Positions 1-8,610 of a stretch of 64,000 bases of DNA are shown here, piece after piece. A program made the translations under genes and the position numbers. The stretch spans positions 639,597 through 703,596 of the forward strand of contig NZ_CANLER010000002.1 in NCBI RefSeq assembly GCF_947489715.1, written 5' to 3'. Numbering within the stretch: the stretch's first letter is position 1; the number at the start of each line of letters is the position of its first letter. The stretch comes from an uncultured Roseovarius sp. GTDB lineage: Bacteria > Pseudomonadota > Alphaproteobacteria > Rhodobacterales > Rhodobacteraceae. Under the pieces are notes generated by a model, which saw only the letters and a list, made by a program, of their open reading frames with translations, did no database searches and was not told the DNA's origin.

Positions 1-565
1 AGCGGCCATGCAGGATCAGCCAGTGATGCGCATGGTGCTGGAAATCGGCGGGGATCTGATCTTCGATGGCGCGTTCAACCGCAACAACATCCTTGCCGGG
101 GCAGATGCCGGTGCGGTTTCCAACACGAAAGATATGGGTATCCACCGCCTGCGTCGGCATTCCCCACCACATGTTCAGCACCACATTGGCGGTCTTGCGC
201 CCCACCCCCGGCAGCGATTGCAGCGCCGCGCGGGAATTCGGAACCTCGCCGCCATACTCCTCGACCAGGATGCGGCTCAGCTTGATCACGTTCTTGGCTT
301 TCTGTCGGAACAGACCGATGGTCTTGATATGCTCGATCAGGCCTTCTTCGCCCAGCTCCAGCATCTTTTCCGGCGTATCGGCGATCTTGAAAAGCGCACG
401 GGTGGCCTTGTTCACCCCCGCATCGGTCGCTTGCGCGCTCAGCGCCACCGCCACAACCAGCGTATAGACATTCACATGCTCCAGTTCGCCCTTGGGCTCC
501 GGGTCGGCCTCGTGAAAGCGGGTAAAGATTTCGCGGATGGTATGATAGTCTAACTGCTTTGCCAT
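1..565 (-). CDS. nth: Endonuclease III (3' end cut by window edge)
   Basis: DNA glycosylase/AP lyase of base excision repair that removes oxidised pyrimidines. The visible N-terminal 188 codons contain the helix-hairpin-helix LPGVGRKTANVV, whose Lys matches the catalytic Lys120 of E. coli Nth, followed by VDTHIFRV with the catalytic Asp. The frame runs off the window after HWLILHGR, just before where the family's [4Fe-4S] cysteine loop should come, so the cluster ligands cannot be checked. Start is the ATG at 565-563. It is divergent from the AraC-MGMT gene, with about 100 bp between them. Confidence 0.95.
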   Translation of the reverse strand, partial: MAKQLDYHTIREIFTRFHEADPEPKGELEHVNVYTLVVAVALSAQATDAGVNKATRALFKIADTPEKMLELGEEGLIEHIKTIGLFRQKAKNVIKLSRILVEEYGGEVPNSRAALQSLPGVGRKTANVVLNMWWGMPTQAVDTHIFRVGNRTGICPGKDVVAVERAIEDQIPADFQHHAHHWLILHGR

Positions 566-665
566 AGGCCCCCTATGCCGACAAATCAGCCAATGCGCAA
601 TATTCGGGTCGCAGGCGCAGCCCAGACGCTTTATCTTCGACACAATCGAATTAGGACCCAGGACC

Positions 666-1514
666 ATGAACGCCGAACCGCAGCAAAGCTATCACTACCA
701 TGTCATGCGCCGGGCAATTGATCTGATTGATCAAAGTGACGAAGCGCAATCGCTGAACACACTGGCGGCGGAAATGGACATGAGTCCGGCGCATTTTCAG
801 CGGCTCTTCACCTCATGGGTTGGGGTGTCGCCCAAGCGATATCAACAATACCTGGCGCTTGGTCACGCTAAATCCCTGCTGGCCGAACGCTTTACCACAC
901 TGGAAACCGCACATGAGCTGGGCCTTTCCGGCTCTGGCCGCCTGCACGATCTGTTTCTGCGCTGGGAGGCGATGAGCCCCGGAGAATTTGCCCGCAAGGG
1001 TGAGGGGCTGACCGTCTATTGGGGCTGGTTTGACAGTCCCTTCGGCCTGTCGCTTGTCATGGGAACCCAGCGTGGCATCTGCGGCATCGGCTTTGCCAGC
1101 GAGGCGGGCGAAGAGGCAACGATGGAGGATCTGATCTCGCGCTGGCCCAAGGCGGAATTCGTCGAGGATCCGATGATGCTGCGCCCCTGGGTGCTGACAG
1201 CCTTCGGCGCGCCGGACCAACTGCGCGAACCCGCACCGCTTTACATGATCGGCGCACCGTTTCAGATCAACGTGTGGGAGGCATTGCTGCGGGTGCCCTC
1301 GGGGCAGGTCACCACCTATTCCGAGATTGCGCAATCCATCGGACGTCCCCGCGCCGTGCGCGCCGTAGGCACCGCTGTCGGGCGTAATCCGGTCAGCTTT
1401 CTGATCCCCTGCCACCGCGCCTTGCGCAAATCCGGCGGATTGGGCGGATATCACTGGGGCTTGCCGGTCAAACGCGCGATCCTGGCATGGGAAAGCGCCC
1501 GCGCCGAGGCTTAG
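666..1514 (+). CDS. AraC-type HTH fused to O6-methylguanine-DNA methyltransferase (Ada-like)
   Basis: Suicide DNA-repair protein that transfers the alkyl group from O6-alkylguanine to its own cysteine. Residues ~12-112 form an AraC-type double HTH; ~195-275 form the methyltransferase domain with the active-site motif IPCHR (Cys249). The N-terminal zinc domain of Ada, which senses methylphosphotriesters, is absent (282 aa against about 354 for E. coli Ada). The repair domain is clear. The HTH may target DNA or regulate, but without the Ada switch its control is unknown. A purine-rich AGGACC lies just before the ATG. Confidence 0.92.
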   Translation: MNAEPQQSYHYHVMRRAIDLIDQSDEAQSLNTLAAEMDMSPAHFQRLFTSWVGVSPKRYQQYLALGHAKSLLAERFTTLETAHELGLSGSGRLHDLFLRWEAMSPGEFARKGEGLTVYWGWFDSPFGLSLVMGTQRGICGIGFASEAGEEATMEDLISRWPKAEFVEDPMMLRPWVLTAFGAPDQLREPAPLYMIGAPFQINVWEALLRVPSGQVTTYSEIAQSIGRPRAVRAVGTAVGRNPVSFLIPCHRALRKSGGLGGYHWGLPVKRAILAWESARAEA

Positions 1515-1696
1515 CGCCTTGGCAGCGACCGGATTCTGGCTCCGCCGTGCACAAGGGTGTTCGAATGCGAGCCCGCTAGGTCAGTGATCGCTCTATGCAC
1601 AGCGCTCAGAGGCGCAGCATCTGATAGCTTCGTTCAAGGAACATGCCGGGACGACCCCGTCGCGCGACCTGACCTCATGAACCGGCCTTCGCGCGA

Positions 1697-1969
1697 TCAC
1701 TTGGCCATTGCGTTCTTGACCAAGCCAACGATGGCCAGCAGCACACCGCCACCCACACCGCCCGACGCGATCTGACCGATGATTGCACCAAGATCCGTAC
1801 CACCACCCGCGGCACCAGCACCCAGCGCCGACAGGATCTGCCCGCCAAGGCCACCACCGACGATCCCGGCAACCGAATTCAGCAGCAGGCCCAGATTGGC
1901 GTTCTTCAAAAGGCCACCGGCCACGTTACCACCTACGGCGCCCGCAATCAGACTGATCAGAAGTTCCAT
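1697..1969 (-). CDS. Small glycine-rich membrane-type protein
   Basis: Unrecognised 90-aa protein. It is almost wholly hydrophobic and glycine-rich, with repeated GGG/GGxGG clusters in three stretches (about 3-21, 27-49 and 63-85) and a basic end (KNAMAK), suggesting a small glycine-zipper-type membrane protein. A strong Shine-Dalgarno (AGGAAGG) lies 5-6 nt before the ATG, which supports it as a real gene. It stands alone between the MGMT gene and smpB. No function can be assigned. Confidence 0.7.
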   Translation of the reverse strand: MELLISLIAGAVGGNVAGGLLKNANLGLLLNSVAGIVGGGLGGQILSALGAGAAGGGTDLGAIIGQIASGGVGGGVLLAIVGLVKNAMAK

Positions 1970-2107
1970 CTATCTTCCTTCCTGTCGGGCCGTATCACAG
2001 ATTACAATTTTCAGGCCGAAGATTGACCCATCCCTCCGGTAGGAAAGACGCTAACAGAGCGGAAAAGGTCAATCTAAGGGGAAAACAACCCCAAGCGTTC
2101 CCCGCGA

Positions 2108-2584
2108 TCACTCGCCGTGACGCAGTAACCGTTGCTTTTGACGATTCCAGTCGCGCTTGGCCTCGGTCGCGCGCTTGTCGACATTCTTCTTGCCCTTGGC
2201 GATGCCGATCTTCAGCTTGGCCAGACCCCGGTGATTGAAATACAGAACCAGCGGTACCAGCGTCATGCCCTTGCGCTGGGTGTCATTCCACAGCCGTGAC
2301 ATCTCTTTTTTCGACACCAGCAACTTGCGACGGCGCTTTTCCTCGTGGGTGAAGGTCTTGGCCTGTTTGTAGGGCGCGATATAGCTGTTCACCAACCACA
2401 ATTCACCCTCATCCACGGCGGCATAACTCTCGGCGATATTGCTGCCGCCCTCGCGCAGGGATTTCACCTCGGACCCTTCCAGGATGATCCCGCATTCGAT
2501 GTCATCCTCGATGGCATAATCATAGCGCGCCCGCCGATTCTCGGCGATCACCTTGTAGTTCGGATTGTCCTTCGGATTGGCCAT
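2108..2584 (-). CDS. smpB: SsrA-binding protein SmpB
   Basis: Binds tmRNA and brings it to stalled ribosomes for trans-translation. The 158-aa product has the family OB-fold with [19 protein letters not shown], the NSYIAPY stretch and the basic C-terminal tail rich in Lys/Arg ([16 protein letters not shown]). I chose the ATG at 2584, giving [11 protein letters not shown], because the extra 49 residues of the longer frame are unlike the family. No tmRNA gene is visible in the window. Confidence 0.96.
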   Translation of the reverse strand: MANPKDNPNYKVIAENRRARYDYAIEDDIECGIILEGSEVKSLREGGSNIAESYAAVDEGELWLVNSYIAPYKQAKTFTHEEKRRRKLLVSKKEMSRLWNDTQRKGMTLVPLVLYFNHRGLAKLKIGIAKGKKNVDKRATEAKRDWNRQKQRLLRHGE

Positions 2585-2779
2585 GAATGTCGTCCTATCG
2601 GGGTGCCGGATGCCTGTCCAGCGATCCACTACAATAAGAGGCCGCTTGGCAGGTTCCAAGGCCGCAGGTTCGGAAATTGTCAAAACAGGCAATTCAATGA
2701 CAGCGTTCAGAGGATTTACCTGCTGGCGCATCGCGCAGAGTTACAACAATCCGCGTACACAGTTTACACAGTTGCAACT

Positions 2780-3223
2780 CTAGGCCCGCAAATCCTTGGG
2801 CGATCCCATGACGACGTAAGAGGTGATCGAGGCAACCTGCGGCAACGTCCCGACAACATCCGTATGAAAGGATTTATAGGCGGGCAGATCGGCCACCTCG
2901 ATGCGTAAAAGATATTCCACCGCCCCGGTGATGTTGTGGCATTCCACCACTTCGGGCGCGATCGCCATGGCGCGCTCAAATGCTTCCTGACTGGCTTTTG
3001 TGTGTGAATTCAACCCCACAGCGGCAAAAGCGACAAAGCCGACACCCATCGCCGGACGGTTCAAAACAGCCCGGTAACCCTGAATCACACCCCTCTTTTC
3101 AAGGGCAGCAACACGGCGCAGACAGGCCGAGGCCGACAGCCCGACCTTTTCCGCCAGCTCCAGATTGCTGATCCGGCCATCGCGGGTTAGCTCACGCAAT
3201 ATATTTTCGTCAATTTGATCCAT
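2780..3223 (-). CDS. Lrp/AsnC family transcriptional regulator
   Basis: 147-aa regulator with an N-terminal HTH (DENILRELTRDGRISNLELAEKVG, then a recognition helix around SASACLRRV) and a C-terminal RAM ligand-binding domain (about 65-140). It is divergently transcribed from a LysE/RhtB exporter with about 80 bp between starts, the usual arrangement in which an Lrp-type protein controls an amino-acid exporter. The ATG at 3223 gives the canonical MDQIDENIL start; a GTG 18 bp upstream (3241) is in frame. Confidence 0.93.
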   Translation of the reverse strand: MDQIDENILRELTRDGRISNLELAEKVGLSASACLRRVAALEKRGVIQGYRAVLNRPAMGVGFVAFAAVGLNSHTKASQEAFERAMAIAPEVVECHNITGAVEYLLRIEVADLPAYKSFHTDVVGTLPQVASITSYVVMGSPKDLRA

Positions 3224-3305
3224 GGCCGCATTTAGTTGCACGATTTTTGATGAAACGCAAAACTTCGCAATTCAAATGCGCCAAGACCCGCATAAGATTG
3301 CCCGC

Positions 3306-3908
3306 ATGACTTATGAACTGCTCACCGCTCTTTTCGCCTTTGCCCTCGTGACCGTGATCACGCCGGGGCCGAACAACCTGATGCTGATGGCCTCGGGCGC
3401 GAATTTCGGATTTCGCCGTACTTTGCCGCATATGCTGGGCATCGGAATCGGCTTCCCGACGATGATTTTCCTCGTGGGGATCGGCGTGATGCAGGTCTTT
3501 GATCTCTGGCCACTCAGCTACACGATCCTCAAGATTTTCAGCGTCACTTATCTGCTTTATCTGGCCTGGAAGATCGCCAATGCCGCCCCACCAAAAAACA
3601 CGCAGGCAGAGGGTAAGCCTTTGACTTTCCTGCAGTCTGCCGCGTTCCAATGGGTTAATCCCAAAGCATGGAGCATGGCCCTGTCGGCCATCACGCTTTA
3701 CGCCAGCGGCCGCGACCTTCCCGCGGTCCTGTGGGTGGCAGGGGTTTATGTCTGCGTCTCTTTCCTCAGCACCACGGGCTGGACCGTTCTGGGCCAGCAG
3801 ATGCGCCGCCTGCTGACCAATCCCGCGCGGCTGCGGATCTTCAACACCCTCATGGCGCTTTTGCTGGTGGCCACGCTGATCCCCGTGTTATGGCCAGCAC
3901 AAGGCTGA
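3306..3908 (+). CDS. LysE/RhtB family amino-acid exporter
   Basis: 200-aa inner-membrane protein predicted to export an amino acid or derivative. The N-terminus carries the family signature TPGPNNLMLM, followed by about six hydrophobic segments and the FQWVNPKAW loop. The ATG at 3306 was chosen because upstream codons encode a polar stretch before the first membrane segment. It is divergent from the Lrp gene and probably controlled by it. Substrate is not predictable from sequence. Confidence 0.92.
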   Translation: MTYELLTALFAFALVTVITPGPNNLMLMASGANFGFRRTLPHMLGIGIGFPTMIFLVGIGVMQVFDLWPLSYTILKIFSVTYLLYLAWKIANAAPPKNTQAEGKPLTFLQSAAFQWVNPKAWSMALSAITLYASGRDLPAVLWVAGVYVCVSFLSTTGWTVLGQQMRRLLTNPARLRIFNTLMALLLVATLIPVLWPAQG

Positions 3909-3923
3909 GCGCGAGGGGTCCGG

Positions 3924-4547
3924 ATGCCCAAAATCCTTTCTCTGGTTCACACCGCGGAGGTTCATAGCGATACGTTCGACGCCCTGCGCGACCGGATCGC
4001 ACCGGGCCTGGCCTTGCATCATCACATCCGCACGGATTGGCTGGATCGGGCACAAGTAGGCATGAGCCCTGAGCTGGCCCAGGAGATTCGCCAAACCGTA
4101 CAGGACTCACATCAACCGGTGATCTGTACCTGCACCACCATCGCCCCTGTTGCGGAAAATGCCGGTGCCATCCGAATTGATCAGCCGATGATGCAGGAAG
4201 CCGCCCGTCTGGGTGGGCCGGTAATCATGGCCTACTGCCTTGAAAGTACAAAAGAACCCAGTCTTGAGCTGCTGCTATACACACTTTTGATGGAAAAGAG
4301 CCAGGGTACCGCTCACCTCTTGCCTCTCACCCATCTCTGGCCTTTGTTCATGTCGGGCCGGATCAAGGATTTTCACGCTGAAATCGCCAGCGCCATTCGT
4401 GAAAAGATTGACGATTTTCCCCCAACCGCCTGCGTGGTTCTGGCACAGGCATCAATGGCCGGGGCAGCGGCCTTGCTGACCGATCTGCCGGTCCCGGTAC
4501 TCACCTCGCCCGAACTGGCCCTGCGGGCTGGATTGGCGCAGTTGTGA
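3924..4547 (+). CDS. Asp/Glu racemase-superfamily-like protein of unknown function
   Basis: 207 aa, starting 15 bp after the LysE gene and probably co-transcribed with it. [12 protein letters not shown] at about 69-80 resembles the first cysteine loop of the Asp/Glu/hydantoin racemase superfamily. The equivalent of the second loop ([11 protein letters not shown], then [11 protein letters not shown]) has Ala-Ser where catalytic racemases carry Cys, so racemase activity is doubtful. Beside an amino-acid exporter a role in amino-acid metabolism is possible, but this is inference. Confidence 0.6.
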   Translation: MPKILSLVHTAEVHSDTFDALRDRIAPGLALHHHIRTDWLDRAQVGMSPELAQEIRQTVQDSHQPVICTCTTIAPVAENAGAIRIDQPMMQEAARLGGPVIMAYCLESTKEPSLELLLYTLLMEKSQGTAHLLPLTHLWPLFMSGRIKDFHAEIASAIREKIDDFPPTACVVLAQASMAGAAALLTDLPVPVLTSPELALRAGLAQL

Positions 4548-4602
4548 TTGCAAATCCCCGTCTGTGCAGCCATATATCGCAGCGGACAAGGTGGAGACAG
4601 TG

Positions 4603-5565
4603 ATGACCAATTACCTCGACTTCGAAAAGCCACTGGCCGAAATCGAAGGCAAGGCAGAAGAACTGCGCGCACTTGCGCGCGCCAACGAGGAAATGAATGT
4701 CGAGTCCGAAGCATCGGCACTGGACAAGAAGGCCGCCGATATCCTCCGCGATCTCTACAAAGACCTCTCGCCCTGGCGCAAATGCCAGGTGGCGCGTCAC
4801 CCCGAACGGCCCCATTGCCGCGATTACATCGAACAATTGTTCCGGGAATACACGCCCCTGGCGGGTGATCGGAACTTTGCCGATGATCTGGCAGTGATGG
4901 GAGGGCTGGCCCGTCTGGACGACATGTCCGTGGTGGTCATCGGACATGAAAAAGGCGCCGACACCAAAAGCCGGATCGAACGTAATTTCGGCATGGCCCG
5001 GCCCGAAGGATACCGCAAGGCCATTCGCCTGATGGAGCTTGCCGACAAGTTCAACCTGCCCGTCGTCACGCTGGTTGACACGCCCGGCGCCTATCCCGGC
5101 AAGGGCGCCGAAGAGCGTGGCCAGTCCGAGGCGATTGCCCGTGCAACTGAAAAATGCCTGCAAATCGGCGTGCCACTGGTATCCGTGGTGATCGGCGAAG
5201 GTGGATCAGGCGGGGCCGTGGCCTTTGCCAGTGCCAACCGCGTGGCGATGCTGGAACATTCGATCTATTCCGTGATCTCACCCGAAGGGTGCGCCAGCAT
5301 CCTTTGGAAAGACGCCGAAAAGATGCGCGAGGCCGCCGAAGCGCTGCGTCTGACCGCACAGGATCTGACCAAGCTTGGTGTGGCCGACCGGATCATCAAC
5401 GAGCCGATGGGCGGCGCGCACCGCGACCCCAAGACCACCATTACCGCTGTCGGCAAAGCCATCACAGCCATGCTGAGCGAGCTGAGCGCCAAGTCGCGCG
5501 ACGAACTTGTAGCGGACCGGCGCAAGAAATTCCTGTCGATGGGCGACAAGGGCCTGGCGGCCTAA
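4603..5565 (+). CDS. accA: Acetyl-CoA carboxylase carboxyltransferase subunit alpha
   Basis: Alpha subunit of the carboxyltransferase that moves CO2 from carboxybiotin to acetyl-CoA in the first committed step of fatty-acid synthesis. The 320-aa product matches family length. It begins [18 protein letters not shown] and holds [17 protein letters not shown] and the glycine-rich [12 protein letters not shown]. The ATG at 4603 gives [10 protein letters not shown]. The gene stands apart from accD, as is usual in alphaproteobacteria. Confidence 0.97.
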   Translation: MTNYLDFEKPLAEIEGKAEELRALARANEEMNVESEASALDKKAADILRDLYKDLSPWRKCQVARHPERPHCRDYIEQLFREYTPLAGDRNFADDLAVMGGLARLDDMSVVVIGHEKGADTKSRIERNFGMARPEGYRKAIRLMELADKFNLPVVTLVDTPGAYPGKGAEERGQSEAIARATEKCLQIGVPLVSVVIGEGGSGGAVAFASANRVAMLEHSIYSVISPEGCASILWKDAEKMREAAEALRLTAQDLTKLGVADRIINEPMGGAHRDPKTTITAVGKAITAMLSELSAKSRDELVADRRKKFLSMGDKGLAA

Positions 5566-5574
5566 GACAGGCGC

Positions 5575-5781
5575 TTATTCTATCTGCGGGCAGCCTGTAC
5601 CGCCAATGCCATCGTCGCCGTTGGGACAGGCAATTGCCGACGACACAGGCGCTCGTTCAAGAACCTGATCAGCCGGGGCAGCCTGCGATTTGGGCGCTGA
5701 AAGGGGCTCTTGCTCGGGCGCTTTTGCACAGGTCGCCAGAAACAGGCAAATCGCCAATAGATATTTCGCACGAACCGTCAT
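5575..5781 (-). CDS. Small putative lipoprotein
   Basis: 68 aa with an N-terminal hydrophobic segment ending in a lipobox-like LATC (Cys18), then a Pro/Ala/Glu-rich linker and a C-terminal part with two cysteines (ACPNGDDGIGGTGCPQ). Its ATG overlaps the stop of the upstream HTH gene (ATGA), so the two are translationally coupled. Not recognised as a family member. Thr before the Cys is uncommon in lipoboxes, so lipidation is tentative. Confidence 0.6.
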   Translation of the reverse strand: MTVRAKYLLAICLFLATCAKAPEQEPLSAPKSQAAPADQVLERAPVSSAIACPNGDDGIGGTGCPQIE

Positions 5782-6527
5782 TCCTCGGTCTCCCCGGTCT
5801 TGTAAAAATAGGCCCCGGCGCGAAACCGGTATGTCCCTTTCTGGGCACCCTTTAGTCCCGCCGCCTTGCTGCTGAGAGCCCGAAACACACCCATCTGCAA
5901 TTCAGCATGCTGTTCTTCCAATGCCGCTATCTGTTCCTCGGTCAGATCGGAATAATGCACCGCACGCTCAAAGGCCTGCTTCTGACCTGTTACGTTATCC
6001 GTGGCCGTTGACAGGTGGTCGCCGACATTGCGGGCCAGGTAGGCAATCTGTTCCTCGCTGCCGGCATGTGGCTGATAGGATCGTTTGATTAGGCGGACGG
6101 TCTGACCGTCATTCCCGATTTCGACCGTGGCGTTGGCTTCCAGCGTATCCAGCATCGTGCGCGGATGCACATCCCGGCGCACCAGCCATGCCAGCGCATC
6201 GAAGGAGGGCGCATCGCCGGAACGGGCAAGCTCCAGCGGTTCGCCGTCCCGGTGATATCCCTCCTCGGTCTGCCACAGCGCCACAAGCCGGGTCAGATGT
6301 GAGGTTTTGGCTGGTTTAGGCTCGAATTCACGCAGACGGGCTATGTCGCGACGCTGCAAACCGGTCATCACCGAAAGACGGCTATCGGTTGCCTTACCGT
6401 CCGATGCTCGCATCGCCTCGGCCACGTAATGTGCCTTCAGCCTTTCGGAAAGCTCCGCGAACAGCACGCCGCGCGCCACCATCAATCGCGCCAGCGGCCC
6501 AAGCAGACTATCAAGGAAATCTTTCAT
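5778..6527 (-). CDS. HTH-containing protein, DUF6502-like
   Basis: 249 aa from the ATG at 6527. An HTH-like segment (SRLSVMTGLQRRDIARLRE, about 49-67) follows an amphipathic N-terminus. The protein resembles what I recall as the DUF6502 family; function is unknown, and a DNA-binding role is inference. It diverges from a VWA lipoprotein, and two TGTG-N7-CACA repeats lie between the genes, one of them 2-16 bp before this ATG, suggesting autoregulation. In-frame GTG (6542) and TTG (6557) are alternative starts; none has a strong Shine-Dalgarno. Confidence 0.72.
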   Translation of the reverse strand: MKDFLDSLLGPLARLMVARGVLFAELSERLKAHYVAEAMRASDGKATDSRLSVMTGLQRRDIARLREFEPKPAKTSHLTRLVALWQTEEGYHRDGEPLELARSGDAPSFDALAWLVRRDVHPRTMLDTLEANATVEIGNDGQTVRLIKRSYQPHAGSEEQIAYLARNVGDHLSTATDNVTGQKQAFERAVHYSDLTEEQIAALEEQHAELQMGVFRALSSKAAGLKGAQKGTYRFRAGAYFYKTGETEE

Positions 6528-6528
6528 A

Positions 6529-6543
6529 TGTGTTTTTTGCACA
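6529..6543. promoter_or_regulatory. Operator candidate TGTG-N7-CACA, site 1
   Basis: Perfect 4-bp arms (TGTG/CACA) around a 7-bp centre, extending to ATGTG-N7-CACAT at 6528-6544. It sits immediately upstream of the ATG of the HTH gene, where a bound protein would block transcription or translation initiation. An identical-form second site lies 48 bp away, centre to centre. Confidence 0.55.
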
Positions 6544-6576
6544 TTATCTCTGGACAAGAAAGCTTTAAATATAATA

Positions 6577-6591
6577 TGTGCATTTTACACA
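6577..6591. promoter_or_regulatory. Operator candidate TGTG-N7-CACA, site 2
   Basis: Same architecture as the site at 6529-6543 (ATGTG-N7-CACAT at 6576-6592), 20 bp before the start codon of the VWA lipoprotein. The paired spacing over both divergent starts suggests one regulator controls both genes, most simply the HTH protein encoded to the left. Confidence 0.55.
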
Positions 6592-6611
6592 TTTATTGAT
6601 AGAGGTATCCA

Positions 6612-7928
6612 ATGTCGCGTCTAAACAGTGTCTACGTCGCCCTAATTGCCATGGGGATCGGTTTGATTTCCGCCTGTTCCCATGATGCACCATCCGAGGC
6701 TGAACCAAGAGACTCTGCCGCCGATTACAGTGCAAGCCCGTCCCCCGCATCACCCGCGATCATTGACGCGGCACCCGGCAGGATCGCTGCGTCTGAAAAA
6801 TCTTCCCGCATTGCAAAAGCGCCCTCGCAACGCCAGCCAAGGACAGGTGTTGTGACGGCGGGGGACATCGACGACACGCTGAATGTTGCCGCCTTCCAAA
6901 CCTATCTGAAACGCAAGAAACGCACCGTTGGCACGCCCACTGCCAATTTCTCCAGGCCCTTCATGGCACAGCTTGTCGGCCCAAACGGACAGCCTGCAGC
7001 GGGCGTCTATTTCACCCTACGAAAACCCGGCGCGCCCGAGCCGTTCTACAGCGGTCATTCGGGTGTGGATGGCAACATAACCGTTTTCCCGGCCACATTG
7101 GGTGCCGGGCAATTCAGACAGGTAGAGTTTCGCGCGATCACCGACGGGCAGACCGGCACCACCATCAAAGTACTGAAGACCGGCCTGAACCGGCACAAGA
7201 TCGCGCTGGCAGACAAAACCAGATGGACGCCCGCCTTTCTGGATCTGGCCTTCGTCGTCGATACCACGGGCAGTATGGGCGATGAGTTGGATTGGTTGAC
7301 CCGCGAAATGCGCAGCATCGTCGACGTGGCACGCAAGGCCGCGCCCGGTGTCGATATTCGCTTTTCTCTTGTTGTCTATCGCGATCACGGTGACGCCTAC
7401 ATCGTGCGCAACATGGGCTTTTCCAACTCGGCAGCCACCATGCAACGCTGGCTGAAACGTCAGAATGCCAGTGGCGGCGGGGATTATCCCGAAGCAGCGG
7501 CGGCAGCACTGAAATCTGCGGTCAATCTGAATTGGCGCCGCGGGAAGGGTGAGCGTATTCTTTTCCACATTGCCGACGCGCCCCCTCATGCAAGGGACGC
7601 GCGCACCTATCTTGCAGCCGCCCGGACTGCTGCCAAACGCAACATCCAGATCTTTGGTCTGGGCGCCAGCGGCGTGGCGGACGAGGCAGAGCTACTGATG
7701 CGTCAGGCCGCTGCAATGACATCCGGGCGCTACCTGTTTTTGACGGATGACAGCGGTGTGGGTCTTTCTCATGCCGAGCCGGATATCGCCTGCTACCGCG
7801 TAACAAAGCTGAAAGACCTCTTGATCCGCGTGCTGAAATCCGAGCTTTCCGGCACCCGCATCGAAGCTGCAAAATCAAGCATCATCCGCGAAGTCGGTGC
7901 TTATCGTCGAGGCATTTGCCTGAACTGA
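6612..7928 (+). CDS. VWA-domain lipoprotein
   Basis: 438 aa. The signal peptide ends in lipobox LISAC (Cys22), so the protein should be anchored in the envelope. A Ser/Ala/Pro-rich linker (25-75) precedes a beta-rich domain (~112-200) and a von Willebrand A domain from about 208, with a MIDAS-like DTTGS (Asp217, Thr219, Ser221) and a later GGGDYPEA loop. VWA domains bind ligands through a metal ion; the partner here is unknown. Shine-Dalgarno AGAGGT before the ATG. Divergent from the HTH gene with shared operators. Confidence 0.85.
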   Translation: MSRLNSVYVALIAMGIGLISACSHDAPSEAEPRDSAADYSASPSPASPAIIDAAPGRIAASEKSSRIAKAPSQRQPRTGVVTAGDIDDTLNVAAFQTYLKRKKRTVGTPTANFSRPFMAQLVGPNGQPAAGVYFTLRKPGAPEPFYSGHSGVDGNITVFPATLGAGQFRQVEFRAITDGQTGTTIKVLKTGLNRHKIALADKTRWTPAFLDLAFVVDTTGSMGDELDWLTREMRSIVDVARKAAPGVDIRFSLVVYRDHGDAYIVRNMGFSNSAATMQRWLKRQNASGGGDYPEAAAAALKSAVNLNWRRGKGERILFHIADAPPHARDARTYLAAARTAAKRNIQIFGLGASGVADEAELLMRQAAAMTSGRYLFLTDDSGVGLSHAEPDIACYRVTKLKDLLIRVLKSELSGTRIEAAKSSIIREVGAYRRGICLN

Positions 7929-7931
7929 GGG

Positions 7932-8579
7932 TCACCCCACCAGCATCTTCAGGCCCTGGGTCACATCCGACCGCACTGCCAACCTCAGCCCCGGCTCGTC
8001 CCCGGCCTTGAGCGCGCCGATGATCAGCCGATGGTAATGCGGCGGGTCCTTGCGGGTCAGCTTGCCATAAAGCGAGCGCATGGTCGGACCCAGCTGCAAC
8101 CACACGGTCTCGGCCATCGCCAGCATGGCCGGGGCCTGCGCCCGCAGATAAAGCGTGCGGTGAAATTCCAGATTGCGGCGGATATATCCCACCGCATCGT
8201 GGCGCGCGATATTCTCGGAAATCAGCGTGTTGATACTCTGCAAGCGGTCAATCAGCGCAATATGAGCCCGGGGCAGCGCACGGCTGGCCAGTTCCACCTC
8301 GATCAGAGCGCGCAGGGCGGCCAATTCCTCGATCCGGTCATTGCTGAGTTCAGGGGTCGAAACGCGACCCGAACTTGACAGCGTCAGCGCCCCCTCGGCG
8401 GTCAGCCGGCGCACAGCCTCGCGGGCGGGGGTCATCGACACGTCGAATTCGGCACCGACACCGCGCAGGGTCAATGCCTGTCCCGGCGCGATCTCTCCAT
8501 GCATGATCCGGGTGCGCAACCCGCGATAGACCCGGTCATGGGCAGAAGGAGACGGATCGGAGCGTGGGTTAAGAAGCAT
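7932..8579 (-). CDS. GntR family regulator, FCD (FadR-like) type
   Basis: 215 aa: N-terminal winged HTH (about 14-75, with SMTPAREAVRRLTAEGALT as the recognition region) and a C-terminal all-helical FCD ligand domain (about 80-205, with FHRTLY and the late His typical of metal-binding FCD pockets). Start ATG at 8579. A 14-bp perfect palindrome sits 7 bp upstream of the start, so the gene probably represses itself. The neighbours do not reveal a target pathway. Confidence 0.9.
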   Translation of the reverse strand: MLLNPRSDPSPSAHDRVYRGLRTRIMHGEIAPGQALTLRGVGAEFDVSMTPAREAVRRLTAEGALTLSSSGRVSTPELSNDRIEELAALRALIEVELASRALPRAHIALIDRLQSINTLISENIARHDAVGYIRRNLEFHRTLYLRAQAPAMLAMAETVWLQLGPTMRSLYGKLTRKDPPHYHRLIIGALKAGDEPGLRLAVRSDVTQGLKMLVG

Positions 8580-8585
8580 GTGCCG

Positions 8586-8599
8586 TTTGTGATCACAAA
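8586..8599. promoter_or_regulatory. Palindromic operator candidate TTTGTGATCACAAA
   Basis: Perfect 14-bp palindrome ending 7 bp before the GntR gene start codon and 12 bp from the end of the next gene. Size, symmetry and position fit an autoregulatory GntR/FCD operator. Assignment to that protein is inference. Confidence 0.6.
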
Positions 8600-8610
8600 A
8601 CCTCGTCCGG

